Positions 17,297-25,365 of a stretch of DNA of 64,000 nt are shown one piece after another. Source of the DNA: DUML01 sp050949905 (GTDB lineage: Bacteria; Bacillota; Desulfitobacteriia; Desulfitobacteriales; Syntrophobotulaceae); contig JBMNGP010000038.1 of NCBI GenBank assembly GCA_050949905.1, positions 1 through 64,000 of the forward strand, in the 5' to 3' direction. Both the position numbers and the translations under genes were made by a program. Every line of letters starts with the position of its first letter. Position 1 is the first letter of the stretch. The notes beneath the pieces are model-generated. The model made no database searches and was not told where the DNA came from. It saw only the letters and a program-made list of their open reading frames with translations.

Positions 17297-18400
17297 ATGT
17301 TTGGACATAGTAAAAAGTTTGGCTTGTTTTCTAAAGGCTCAGGAGGGCTGGGCGGGCCAGGCCCTATGGGCCCGCGCCAGCTTGCTTTAGTACCCGCCGA
17401 AGGTGTATCAGGAAACGGTATGGCGACAATCGGCTTGGATAATACCTTTTCTTTATTAGCTCACTTACCGCCGCCGCATAATATGAGCCCTTATGCTCCG
17501 GCAGTTTACGCCGCTTATTTGGTAGACTCCAAAGGAAAAAACGGTTTTTACGCCGGAACTTTGCGACCGGCAGGGAACGGGATGTACCAGGTCAATTTCC
17601 GCAGTCCTGTTCCTTTGGTGCATTTTAATAAGGTTGTTGTTTCTTTGGAAAGCCCGCAAGGGATAGGGCAGGCTCCCCAAGGGCCGATTGTTATGAAAGT
17701 CAAAGAAGGGTTATTGGATAGCTTGGGGCCGGTGAGGAAGATTGGCGGAGATATGTGGGGTAAGGTTAAGGGATTTGTGGGCAGCCGTTTTGGCGGTAAG
17801 GCTGAGGAGATCCCCGAGGAGGTTCCCGGCGGCCGGCAAGAGTCCTCAGCCGCTTATCAATATTCCGGCCAGGGAGGTTACCAACAGCAGGGGGGTTATG
17901 CCCAGGGCGGCTATACTCAAGCGCAAGGTTATTCCCAGCGGAGTTCTTACCCGCCAAACACGTATGGGTATCAGCATAATAGCTTTCCTCGCAGTCGGGG
18001 CTTGTATCCTCAGGGCATTTCCCAGCAAAGGCCTTTTGCCGGCCAGCCGGCAGCACCTTATACCCCATACAATCCTCAGTATACTCCGGCGCCGGCACCT
18101 GGAGCCGCCCAGGCCCAGCCGCAGGCTCCATATTATTCTGCTCAGCCTCAGCCGCAGGCTCCCTATTATCCCGCCCAGCCTCAGCCGAGCCAACAGTATG
18201 CTCCTATGCAGCAGCCTCAGGTTATGAAGCAGCCTCAGGTTACGCAGCAGCCCCAGCAGGCTCCCGGCCAACAGAGCAGCGATCCGCAGGTATCGATGGG
18301 TTCCCAAACTGCCGCCCCTAATAATGCCGCCTCAGAGCAGTCCTTAGCCGGTCAGGCGCAGCAGACTTCATCGGCAACAAACGAGAGTGGCATTGAGTAA
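17297..18400 (+). CDS. Hypothetical protein with Gln/Pro/Tyr/Ala-rich repetitive C-terminus
   Basis: ATG 17297 follows GGGAGGGG directly upstream; ATG 17282 is in frame but lies in front of that site. The first 180 residues form a folded-looking region (LALVPAEGVSGNGMATIGL, VYAAYLVDSKGKNGFYAGTL) that I do not recognise with confidence. The remaining half is low-complexity: QGGYQQQGGY, then units such as AQPQPQAPYY and QQPQVMKQPQV. No signal peptide or membrane segment is evident. Such Gln/Tyr/Pro-rich tails occur in spore coat and surface matrix proteins, which would suit the sporulation neighbours, but that is inference. A strong terminator follows. Confidence 0.75.
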   Translation: MFGHSKKFGLFSKGSGGLGGPGPMGPRQLALVPAEGVSGNGMATIGLDNTFSLLAHLPPPHNMSPYAPAVYAAYLVDSKGKNGFYAGTLRPAGNGMYQVNFRSPVPLVHFNKVVVSLESPQGIGQAPQGPIVMKVKEGLLDSLGPVRKIGGDMWGKVKGFVGSRFGGKAEEIPEEVPGGRQESSAAYQYSGQGGYQQQGGYAQGGYTQAQGYSQRSSYPPNTYGYQHNSFPRSRGLYPQGISQQRPFAGQPAAPYTPYNPQYTPAPAPGAAQAQPQAPYYSAQPQPQAPYYPAQPQPSQQYAPMQQPQVMKQPQVTQQPQQAPGQQSSDPQVSMGSQTAAPNNAASEQSLAGQAQQTSSATNESGIE

Positions 18401-18432
18401 GCTTTAGTCCAAGTCACTCCTTAATTATAAGC

Positions 18433-18470
18433 AACCGCACTTGACCAAGTGGCTAAGTGCGGTTTTTTTA
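18433..18470 (+). terminator. Rho-independent terminator
   Basis: AACCGCACTT (18433-18442) pairs with AAGTGCGGTT (18455-18462) and a run of T follows. Confidence 0.92.
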
Positions 18471-18533
18471 AGGTATAGGTTGTATCTTATTTTAAAGGAT
18501 AGCTTGTATCTTATTTTATGGTATAGTAGTGTC

Positions 18534-19142
18534 TTATTTGTTGCTATTGTTATTTGCAGTAGTTGATTCTTTAGCTTTAAAGAGAGGTTCGAGAACAAAA
18601 TAGAGTATTAAGGCAGCCAGTGGTACCAGGTACCCTGGCACATTTTTTATTTCTTTGAGCTGAATAGTATAAAGGGTGGCTGTTTTACTGGTTGGGGCAG
18701 TAAATGGTGAACTGAAAGAAAGGTTAAAGGACATGCCCAGGGGAAGAAGCGGTGAGGACTCTTCGGGTTGTTGTTGGTTTTGCCGGCGGCGCCACGGTAA
18801 AGTCTGGCCATAGGTATAGGTCTGCCGCATAACATTTAAGTCCGGCAGAGCGGTGCTTAGACTCGGGGACAGAATACTGTAATATGGACCGTAATACCAC
18901 TTGATTAGCATAGCTGTAATTAATTCCAAAATAATAATAATAAAGTAAGCATAGGGGATGTCTTTTTTAAAAAAAGGAATAATGATGGTCGCGGCCGGGC
19001 TGTTTACATGGCTAAAGAAACTTTCGGAGATCAGAAGGGAAACGAAAAAAGGGACGGTATGAGGGGAAGAGGTTTTGGCCGCAGTATAGCTTTCCGAGCC
19101 ATGATCTAAATTCAAGCTATGCTGTTCTGTGAATAATGACAT
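18534..19142 (-). CDS. Hypothetical membrane protein
   Basis: A 202-residue protein with AAAGGA six bases before ATG 19142. Two hydrophobic segments are visible, about residues 66-83 (YAYFIIIILELITAML) and about 172-188 (VPLAALILYFVLEPLF), separated by a Gln/Pro/Ser-rich soluble part. No family recognised. It is encoded 62 bases downstream of the YlbF-like gene on the same strand, so it may share its transcript. Confidence 0.6.
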   Translation of the reverse strand: MSLFTEQHSLNLDHGSESYTAAKTSSPHTVPFFVSLLISESFFSHVNSPAATIIIPFFKKDIPYAYFIIIILELITAMLIKWYYGPYYSILSPSLSTALPDLNVMRQTYTYGQTLPWRRRQNQQQPEESSPLLPLGMSFNLSFSSPFTAPTSKTATLYTIQLKEIKNVPGYLVPLAALILYFVLEPLFKAKESTTANNNSNK

Positions 19143-19204
19143 TAGTATCCTTTCCCCCCAAAAGATAGGATGATAATTTTCGCTGCCTGCCGGCTGCTTA
19201 GAAG

Positions 19205-19729
19205 TTATTTATTTTTGAAGTCACCAAGATTAAAGCCTTCCGGCAGATTGAACCCCTCAGGTAGCTTGAAACCATCAGGCAGCTTGAAACCCTCCGGAAT
19301 CTCCATCTTCGGGCCATCCTTGCCGCCGCCGATATTGTCCAGGAGCTGTTGGGCAAGGTTTTTTAGCTCTTTAGGAAGTGGCAGCTGGTCAGCACTGGGC
19401 ATGCCGTAAATTGTGGTGGTAATGGTTAGGTTCACGGTGGCCATGAGTCTTTCGAAGTCCTGCTGGTGAGTGAAAAAAGTGCGGATTGCCGGGTGCTGAC
19501 GCATGAGGCGCATCTTCAAATCTATTAAGGCTACAGTATCTTTTTCGGAAGGTACTTTACTGAACATTTGCGATGCAACCAGATTGCGTTCTTTTTCCTG
19601 GTATTCTTCAAAGGCTTTGGCAGCTGCGGGGTCTTTTTTGATTTCGGCTTCGGCTTCCTTAAGTTTAATTATTTCCGGAGTTTTGAGAAGTGCTTCACCT
19701 AGTTCGCGAGCTTTTTGAATGTATTCCAT
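19205..19729 (-). CDS. YlbF/YmcA (Com_YlbF) family protein with a C-terminal hexapeptide repeat
   Basis: The helical domain at residues 1-110 (ARELGEALLKTPEIIKLKEA, DPAAAKAFEEYQEKERNL) resembles the Com_YlbF family, which in Bacillus includes the RicAFT proteins acting in RNA processing, competence and sporulation. The tail is unusual: four PEGFKL-type six-residue repeats encoded by an 18-bp tandem repeat. ATG 19729 is used because the upstream GTG 19744 overlaps the AAGGAGG site itself, though spacing to the ATG is long (about 14). Confidence 0.75.
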   Translation of the reverse strand: MEYIQKARELGEALLKTPEIIKLKEAEAEIKKDPAAAKAFEEYQEKERNLVASQMFSKVPSEKDTVALIDLKMRLMRQHPAIRTFFTHQQDFERLMATVNLTITTTIYGMPSADQLPLPKELKNLAQQLLDNIGGGKDGPKMEIPEGFKLPDGFKLPEGFNLPEGFNLGDFKNK

Positions 19730-19888
19730 CTTTTTTCCGGACACCTCCTTTGTATCAAGTTATGCAGTCGGGAAGGTTTAAGTGTCTTGTATTTTTAGAG
19801 CGAAAAAGGTAATTTGCTTAAGGAATTAGGTGATATGGGAAGGAATTAGGGCAATTATGTAGAAAAGTATTTGCAAGGAGGTATGGAA

Positions 19889-20620
19889 ATGCGTATCTAC
19901 CGTTTAGAGATTCGGTTGATTCAACTTTCGGTGATATTAACCATGATAATCATGGTTTTTGGTTTGGTTAATGTTTGGCAGGGAAATGCTGATGCCGAGC
20001 CGGCGGGGGGGCAAAATCCTCCCCAAAGCGGCACGGAAACCCCTGCAGATCCGGGGACAGAGGATCCTGGGGATAAGCAGCCGGTTAACACCAAGATTGT
20101 TTGCCTCGGTGATTCTTATACCATTGGCTGGCCGGGAGATGCCAAGGATTCCTGGCCTGCCCGGTTGGGTGAAATATTAAAGATAGAAGTAATTAATGCC
20201 GGGCAATCCTATCAGAATACTGAAGATTTGTTGGAACGATTTGACCAGGATGTTGTTGCTCATCAACCGGGGAGGGTCATAATTTTTGCCGGAGTGGGAG
20301 ATGCCTTGAGGGATAAGCCTTTTGAGGAGTTTCAGAGCAATATTAAGGCTTTGGTAGAAAAAGCCGAAGCTAACCATATCATTCCGATCTTGGCCTATAC
20401 CATTCCTTTCCCCGGGACAGAAGAACTTTATAAGGCTTACCGCGAGTGGCAGGAAGCCTATGCTCTGGAAAAGAAACTGCAAGTCTTGAATTTTAAAGAA
20501 GTCCTCTTTGGTGATGAAGATAAGCTCCTGAAGGAGTATGCCGATAAAAATTACCCTAATTATCCCAATAAAGACGGACACGCTGCTATGGCTGATTATG
20601 CCGCCAGGGTCCTGAAGTAA
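19889..20620 (+). CDS. SGNH/GDSL hydrolase, membrane-anchored or secreted
   Basis: AAGGAGG (19875-19881) stands seven bases before ATG 19889, giving 243 residues. An N-terminal hydrophobic segment (about 8-30) is followed by a Pro/Gly/Thr linker, then the SGNH fold: block I VCLGDSYTIGW (nucleophile Ser), block II with NAGQ, block III VIIFAGVGD and block V NKDGHAAMADY (Asp-x-x-His). Block III usually has GxND; here the Asn is replaced by Val-Gly, so the oxyanion hole may differ. It probably removes acyl groups from an extracellular lipid or polysaccharide; the substrate is unknown. Confidence 0.85.
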   Translation: MRIYRLEIRLIQLSVILTMIIMVFGLVNVWQGNADAEPAGGQNPPQSGTETPADPGTEDPGDKQPVNTKIVCLGDSYTIGWPGDAKDSWPARLGEILKIEVINAGQSYQNTEDLLERFDQDVVAHQPGRVIIFAGVGDALRDKPFEEFQSNIKALVEKAEANHIIPILAYTIPFPGTEELYKAYREWQEAYALEKKLQVLNFKEVLFGDEDKLLKEYADKNYPNYPNKDGHAAMADYAARVLK

Positions 20621-20678
20621 GTGGGACAAGGGTGGGACAAGGGTGGGACAAGGGGACGGTTCTCTTGTCCCACTTTTC
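20621..20678. repeat. GTGGGACA-family palindromic repeat
   Basis: Three GTGGGACAAGG units followed by GGACGGTTCTCTTGTCCCAC. The outer arms pair (GTGGGACA with TGTCCCAC) and a T-rich stretch follows, so it may also terminate transcription between the convergent hydrolase and ZIP genes. Confidence 0.8.
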
Positions 20679-20694
20679 CCCCTTGCCCCTTTTT

Positions 20695-21447
20695 TTAGTG
20701 AGGGAGGAAAGCCGCGATCATCGCAAAAAAGGCGAATCCCAAAGTTCCGCCTAAATATGCCCAGAGGGGGTGGCGTTCCCGGGCTAGGGGCAGGAGTTCG
20801 GCCAGAACCAAAAGGGTCATAGCCCCTGCCGCTAAGGAAACAAAAAAGCAAAGGGAAGTATTGACTGTCCCTAAAGCTAGTTTACCCAGGAGTGCTCCCA
20901 AAGGAGTGAAGAAGGCGATGGCAAAGGTTAGAGCCAAGATTTTTTGCCGGCGGATTCCGGCCATAATGAGCGGAGTAGCTGTAGCCATGCCTTCCGGTAA
21001 GTTATGCAGCGCGATGCCCATGGCGATCAGTGTCCCCAAGTGCCCGGTTGATTCCTGGCCAACGGCGATGGCCATTCCTTCGGGAATATCATGGAGGGCT
21101 ATCCCGGAGGCAATGAGTATTCCTATTCTTTTCAAGCGGTTCCTGCGGCTTTTGGGGATGTTTTGGTGTTTGGATCTCAGCAGTTTATCGGCGGTTGACA
21201 TAAAGATAATGCCCATTAAAAAACCTGCTAAGAACTGAAAGGGCTGTCGATAACTTAAGGCTACAGGTATCAGATCTAAGAAGACTACGGCCAGCATGAC
21301 CCCGCCGGCTCCGGCTAAGAGAGCTGAGAGCAGCCTTTCCGGGGGATGCCCGAGAAAGAGAACAATAACACAGCCCAGGGTGGTAGCCAACCCTGCTATA
21401 GTGCTGATGTATATAAGGTAAAGAGGGGACTCAGAGGCTAAAAGCAT
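20695..21447 (-). CDS. ZIP-family divalent metal transporter
   Basis: A 250-residue membrane protein with about eight hydrophobic segments and the two metal-binding helices of ZIP transporters: GIALHDIPEGMAIAVG (TM4) and GIALHNLPEGMATATP (TM5). It probably imports zinc or another divalent cation. AGGAGGAGG precedes ATG 21447. No Zur- or Fur-type operator is obvious upstream. Confidence 0.92.
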   Translation of the reverse strand: MLLASESPLYLIYISTIAGLATTLGCVIVLFLGHPPERLLSALLAGAGGVMLAVVFLDLIPVALSYRQPFQFLAGFLMGIIFMSTADKLLRSKHQNIPKSRRNRLKRIGILIASGIALHDIPEGMAIAVGQESTGHLGTLIAMGIALHNLPEGMATATPLIMAGIRRQKILALTFAIAFFTPLGALLGKLALGTVNTSLCFFVSLAAGAMTLLVLAELLPLARERHPLWAYLGGTLGFAFFAMIAAFLPH

Positions 21448-21582
21448 TTTCCTCCTCCTGGCACTTAAAGCTTATTGTTCTTTTTGGCACGCTTAACGGG
21501 CAACTGCTTCCAATCCGGACTTGGCTTTGTTGCCGCCTTAATTTGCTATTGTCTCCTTGGTTAAAGGTATTCCGATTGTATA

Positions 21583-21625
21583 AAAAAATTCTTTAGTGGT
21601 AATAAATACCATTAAAGAATTTTTT
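21583..21625. terminator. Strong stem-loop between divergent genes
   Basis: A run of six A, then TTCTTTAGTGGTA, pairs with TACCATTAAAGAA followed by six T: about 19 bp with one G-T pair and a 5-nt loop. It looks like a bidirectional terminator but both flanking genes point away from it, so it could belong to an untranslated leader or a small RNA. Confidence 0.6.
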
Positions 21626-21679
21626 ATTTTTCCGACTTTTTTAGTTTTGAGATTTTAGATTTAATAAGGAGAGAGTAAA

Positions 21680-22468
21680 GTGTTCGGTAAGAAGCGGTCT
21701 AACAGAAATTATTTAGTGAAAAAGAGGATTAGCTTAGGACATGGCCTGGCAATTGGCTTGGGGATTTTGAGCTTGCTTTTAGCAGCGGGTTTGTTCCCCG
21801 GTCGGATGGAGGCCAATAGCCAGAGTTTGGATAGTATTATCAGGTTTCATGTGCTTGCCAATTCGGACAGTGCTGAAGATCAAAGCCTTAAGTATGCGGT
21901 ACGCGATGCCATCTTAAAACAAATTGCCCCCAGACTTGCCAAGTCAGGCTCCTTGGAGGAATCCAGAAAAATTATCCGGGAAGCGGAAGATGAGCTGCTG
22001 ACAGTCGCCAGAGATGTGGTCAGAGATTGGGGTCAGGATTACCCCGTTACCATTGCTTATGGCAAGCAGGTTTTTCCGACCAAATCCTATGGCAGGATTG
22101 TCCTTCCCGGAGGAACCTATGAAGCCGTGCAGGTAAAGATCGGCGCAGCCGAGGGAGCTAATTGGTGGTGTGTTTTGTTTCCTCCTTTGTGCTTCGTCAA
22201 TGTGGAAGAATCGACTACTCTTCCGGTTGACGGCAAAGCCGGTGTCCCGCTGGATACGGTAAAAAAACCTGAGCCTCGGGCGGAGCAAGGAAAAAAATCC
22301 GACGCTCAGGCGAGCCAAGCAAAAGAAGCCGGTATTCACGGGCAAATTTCTGAGGTTTCTCCGGCCGGAGGAAAGGAGCAAAGCAATCCAGGGGAAGAAA
22401 AAGGTGTTTGGAGCAAGGTAACTTATAAGGGAAAGAAGGTAGGCTTCTTTTTCAGCAGGTTTTTTTAA
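21680..22468 (+). CDS. spoIIR: Stage II sporulation protein R
   Basis: The GTG start follows AAGGAGAG. A membrane segment at about 20-42 is followed by the SpoIIR domain: LDSIIRFHVLANSDSAEDQSLKYAVRDAI, then SYGRIVLPGGTYEAVQVKIG and the C-terminal ANWWCVLFPPLCFVN. SpoIIR is made in the forespore under sigma F and, from the intermembrane space, triggers SpoIIGA to process pro-sigma E in the mother cell. The protein has an extra Gly/Lys/Gln-rich stretch of about 70 residues before a short basic end, longer than the classic form. No sigma F promoter could be assigned with certainty. Confidence 0.95.
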   Translation: MFGKKRSNRNYLVKKRISLGHGLAIGLGILSLLLAAGLFPGRMEANSQSLDSIIRFHVLANSDSAEDQSLKYAVRDAILKQIAPRLAKSGSLEESRKIIREAEDELLTVARDVVRDWGQDYPVTIAYGKQVFPTKSYGRIVLPGGTYEAVQVKIGAAEGANWWCVLFPPLCFVNVEESTTLPVDGKAGVPLDTVKKPEPRAEQGKKSDAQASQAKEAGIHGQISEVSPAGGKEQSNPGEEKGVWSKVTYKGKKVGFFFSRFF

Positions 22469-22505
22469 ATGTTTTATGATTATCATTGAGTGAATTTTAT
22501 AATTA

Positions 22506-22537
22506 ACGTCCTCCACAGCAGGAGGATGTTTTTATTT
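22506..22537 (+). terminator. Rho-independent terminator of spoIIR
   Basis: ACGTCCTCC (22506-22514), loop ACAGCA, GGAGGATGT (22521-22529), then TTTTATTT. The first stem pair is A-T, all others match. Confidence 0.9.
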
Positions 22538-22660
22538 GGGGGAATGTTTTATTTACTGGAGGATGTCTTTATTTAGAGGATGCCGTTATTTAAAGGATAC
22601 TTTTATTTAGAGGATGTCTTATTAACAGGTGAGATTTTAGCAGAGGATGTTTTTTTAATT
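22538..22660 (+). repeat. Degenerate tandem array of the terminator's 3' arm
   Basis: After the terminator, a 17-21 nt unit near GGAGGATGTCTTTATTTA is repeated five to six times with drift. Each copy resembles the 3' arm plus T-tract of the preceding terminator. Confidence 0.7.
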
Positions 22661-22744
22661 TTCGGGGGAAATATGATTCTATAATTTTTGGACAAAGCAT
22701 ATTTGTATTTTAAGGAATTTCTAGTGATGAAAGGAGATGTTAAG

Positions 22745-23602
22745 ATGCGGAAAGCTGGGCTCCTGCTAACTTTCTTTTTATGTATTGCAGCTATTCTTTT
22801 GCTGGTTGGCTGCAATATTCTGGATAACCTGGTCAAAGACGGCGGCGGGACTGCTCCTTTAAGTCAACTTTTAAACCGCTACCAGGATAATAACACCAAG
22901 GATGCCACCCCGGTTATTACTACCCTGGAGCAGGGGGAGAGTACGATCAAGCTGTTTTTTGCGGATAAGAGCGGAACCCAATTAATCGAGGTCAGCCGTA
23001 CTATCCCGAAAACTTTAAGTCTGGCGAAAGAGACCGTCAATCAGTGGCTCATGGGGCCGGCCGGCCAGGGGGATGTCTATCCTATAGCTAGTCCTGGAAC
23101 TTCTCTGCGCAGTATTAACATTAAGAACGGGGTTGCCATAGTAGATTTAAGCAAAGAGTTTTTAGAACCCTACAGCAATGTAGCTGCGGAAACCGCTCTT
23201 TACGGTTTGGTGAACACCGTAGCTCAGTTTACGACTGTCGAGCTGGTAAAAATCAGAATCGAAGGCCAGGAAATTAATATGTATCGTGGTCTGGATTTAA
23301 GTAATTTAAGATTCCGCCATGATCTGATAGGCTATTCTTCCGGGCCAATATCTCAGGGAGCTTTAGTGGAGGAGGAAGAGGAACTTTCAGGCCATGATAC
23401 TATGATAGCCGGCTGGGGAGCAGAAACCGGCAAAGGGCAAAAGGATGGAACCGTGCCTGAGACCTTAAGAGGGGCGGAGGCCGGAGCGGCCGCCGAGGGG
23501 GTAAATCCCGGGGGAACCGAAGCGGCAAGCGCTAAAGGTGGGGAAACTGCCGGCGGGTCTGCGAAGGATTCGCCAAGCTTGATCAATCTTTTCGACCATT
23601 AG
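22745..23602 (+). CDS. gerM: GerM-domain lipoprotein
   Basis: AAAGGAG (22730-22736) lies eight bases before ATG 22745. The 285-residue protein starts with a lipoprotein signal (LLLVGC lipobox, lipid on Cys near residue 23). Residues about 60-190 form one GerM/sporulation domain: STIKLFFAD, TLSLAKETVNQWLMGP, VAIVDLSKEFLEPYSN and YGLVNTVAQFTTVELVKIRIEG. In Bacillus subtilis GerM has two such domains and works in sporulation and germination. Only one domain is present here, followed by a Gly/Ala/Glu-rich tail of about 80 residues. Confidence 0.88.
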   Translation: MRKAGLLLTFFLCIAAILLLVGCNILDNLVKDGGGTAPLSQLLNRYQDNNTKDATPVITTLEQGESTIKLFFADKSGTQLIEVSRTIPKTLSLAKETVNQWLMGPAGQGDVYPIASPGTSLRSINIKNGVAIVDLSKEFLEPYSNVAAETALYGLVNTVAQFTTVELVKIRIEGQEINMYRGLDLSNLRFRHDLIGYSSGPISQGALVEEEEELSGHDTMIAGWGAETGKGQKDGTVPETLRGAEAGAAAEGVNPGGTEAASAKGGETAGGSAKDSPSLINLFDH

Positions 23603-23769
23603 AACCAGAGAATTTGGTCAAATTTTCGAATAGCCGATAGGAATTTCGTCTAAAATTATAAGTTATTGAAAATTTATCTGGTATTTATTTCCGGTATATG
23701 GTAGAATATTTTATAATCATTATACTTAATGTTTAAAAAATTCCGATTATATAAGAGTGGGGTGTTTAA

Positions 23770-24207
23770 ATGCTTGAGAACAAAGAATTAGCAGGTCATT
23801 TGGATAGTTTGCTGCAAAGGCTCAGCGTTTTAACCCACAGGCAGAAGAATCAATTTGCCGAGGAGATTGGGATCTCCAGGCAACAGTTCGATGTTTTGTG
23901 CATCATCTATGAAAAAGGGCAGATAACCATGGGAGAACTGTGCAGAGAAATTTCTTCAGCCTGTAGTACGGCGACGGATTTGGCAGATAAACTGGAAAAG
24001 GCCGGGTATGTGGAAAGAATTAGAGAGAAAAGAGATCGTCGGGTAGTTAGGTTAAATATTCTACCCAAAGGTGAAAAACTTATCAAGTCGGTTATCGAGC
24101 GGAGAGCCGGGCGGCTTGCCGGTATTATGAATACCTTTGAGGAAGAGGATTTAAAAAATACACTATCTTTCTTGGAAACTTTAACAGATAAACTGGAGAG
24201 ATTATAA
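23770..24207 (+). CDS. MarR-family transcriptional regulator
   Basis: A 145-residue winged-helix protein. The recognition region (ITMGELCREISSACSTATDLADKLEKAGY) and the wing (VERIREKRDRRVVRLNILPKG) are clear. The ligand and target are unknown; it stands alone, with fumarase genes 290 bases downstream and AT-rich DNA on both sides. MarR regulators often repress their own gene or a neighbour. Confidence 0.92.
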   Translation: MLENKELAGHLDSLLQRLSVLTHRQKNQFAEEIGISRQQFDVLCIIYEKGQITMGELCREISSACSTATDLADKLEKAGYVERIREKRDRRVVRLNILPKGEKLIKSVIERRAGRLAGIMNTFEEEDLKNTLSFLETLTDKLERL

Positions 24208-24282
24208 GTCTTAAAAAAATTATTCAAGCAGTAAAGGTTATTTAATATTCGAAATAATTTGATTACTGAAATAATCTAATCG

Positions 24283-24323
24283 ATAAATCAATAAATCAAT
24301 AAATCAATAAATCAATAAATCAT
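24283..24323. repeat. Tandem 8-bp repeat
   Basis: ATAAATCA is repeated five times head to tail between marR and fumA, with part of a sixth. It could be a slippage microsatellite or a binding site array. Confidence 0.85.
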
Positions 24324-24349
24324 TAGATCATTTAATTTCTCTGCTATTT

Positions 24350-24397
24350 AACATTTTTGTTCTAATTAATTAGGCAAAAATGTTTTTGTTTTGTTTT
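24350..24397. terminator. Rho-independent terminator of the marR gene
   Basis: AACATTTTTG pairs with CAAAAATGTT around a CTAATTAATTAG palindrome; T-rich on the 3' side. Confidence 0.75.
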
Positions 24398-24498
24398 CCT
24401 TGAAGCCTTATAATGAGTTATAATTAGCGGTAAAAGTATATCAAGCGCCTTTTATTTTTAAGGAAAGCTGCCAGACATATTTTTAAACGGAGGTAAAA

Positions 24499-25365
24499 GT
24501 GAAGATAATTCATGTCCAAGAGATTATTAACGCAGTGGAAAGGCTCTCTATTGAAGCTAATTGCCTTCTTAATGCCGATTTGCAAAATGCCCTGGAAATG
24601 GCTTTGTCTTCAGAGGAGTCTCCCCAAGGGCGGGAGGTAATTGAATTATTGCTCCAGAATGCTGCTATTGCAGCGCAGGAAGGGATGCCTATTTGCCAGG
24701 ATACCGGGATGGCGGTACTTTTTGTGGAAGTGGGGCAGGATTTGCAGATTGTTGGCGGGAATTTAACTGAGGCTTTAAATGAAGGCGTGCGCAGGGGCTA
24801 TGCGAAAGGCTGTTTGCGCAAATCGGTGGTCCAAGATCCTTTCCAGAGGGTCAATACCGGGGATAACACCCCTGCCGTTATTCATTATGATATAGTCCCC
24901 GGAGATAAGCTTGCCATAACCTTGGCTCCCAAAGGTTTCGGCAGCGAGAATATGGGAGCCTTGAAGATGCTCAAGCCTTCCGATGGCTTGGCAGGGGTTA
25001 TGGATTTTGTAGTCAATACCGTACATCAGGCCGGGGCTAATCCCTGTCCGCCCATTATTGTCGGGGTAGGGGTAGGCGGAACCATGGAAAAAGCAGCTCT
25101 CTTGGCTAAAAAAGCCTTGATCAGACCGCTCGGGACTAACCATCCTGAACCTGAATATGCCCAAATAGAACAGGAATTACTGCGGAGAATTAATAATCTG
25201 GGAATCGGCCCCCAAGGCTTCGGCGGCAGGAATACGGCTTTAGCCGTGCATTTAGAGGCTTTTCCCACCCATATTGCCGGTTTGCCGGTTGCTGTAAATA
25301 TCAACTGCCATGTAGCCAGGCACCGGCAGTTCGTTCTGGAAGGGAGGGAGTCCGCCGGTGAATAA
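24499..25365 (+). CDS. fumA: Class I fumarate hydratase, alpha subunit (or tartrate dehydratase alpha)
   Basis: GTG start after GGAGGTAAAA. The 288-residue protein matches the alpha chain of two-subunit [4Fe-4S] fumarases: MPICQDTGMAVLFVEVG, KGFGSENMGALKML and GGTMEKAALLAKKALIRPLG, with Cys residues in ICQDTG, NPCPP and the C-terminal INCHVARH. With the beta chain it interconverts fumarate and malate. L(+)-tartrate dehydratase has the same architecture; the fumarase assignment is by frequency in Clostridia. Its last bases overlap the beta gene by 8 bp, so the two are translated together. Confidence 0.9.
   Translation: MKIIHVQEIINAVERLSIEANCLLNADLQNALEMALSSEESPQGREVIELLLQNAAIAAQEGMPICQDTGMAVLFVEVGQDLQIVGGNLTEALNEGVRRGYAKGCLRKSVVQDPFQRVNTGDNTPAVIHYDIVPGDKLAITLAPKGFGSENMGALKMLKPSDGLAGVMDFVVNTVHQAGANPCPPIIVGVGVGGTMEKAALLAKKALIRPLGTNHPEPEYAQIEQELLRRINNLGIGPQGFGGRNTALAVHLEAFPTHIAGLPVAVNINCHVARHRQFVLEGRESAGE

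Noticed and set aside
24283..24323. 8-bp repeats as iterons of a replication origin
   Set aside because: No replication initiator gene or DnaA boxes nearby; looks like slippage repeat.
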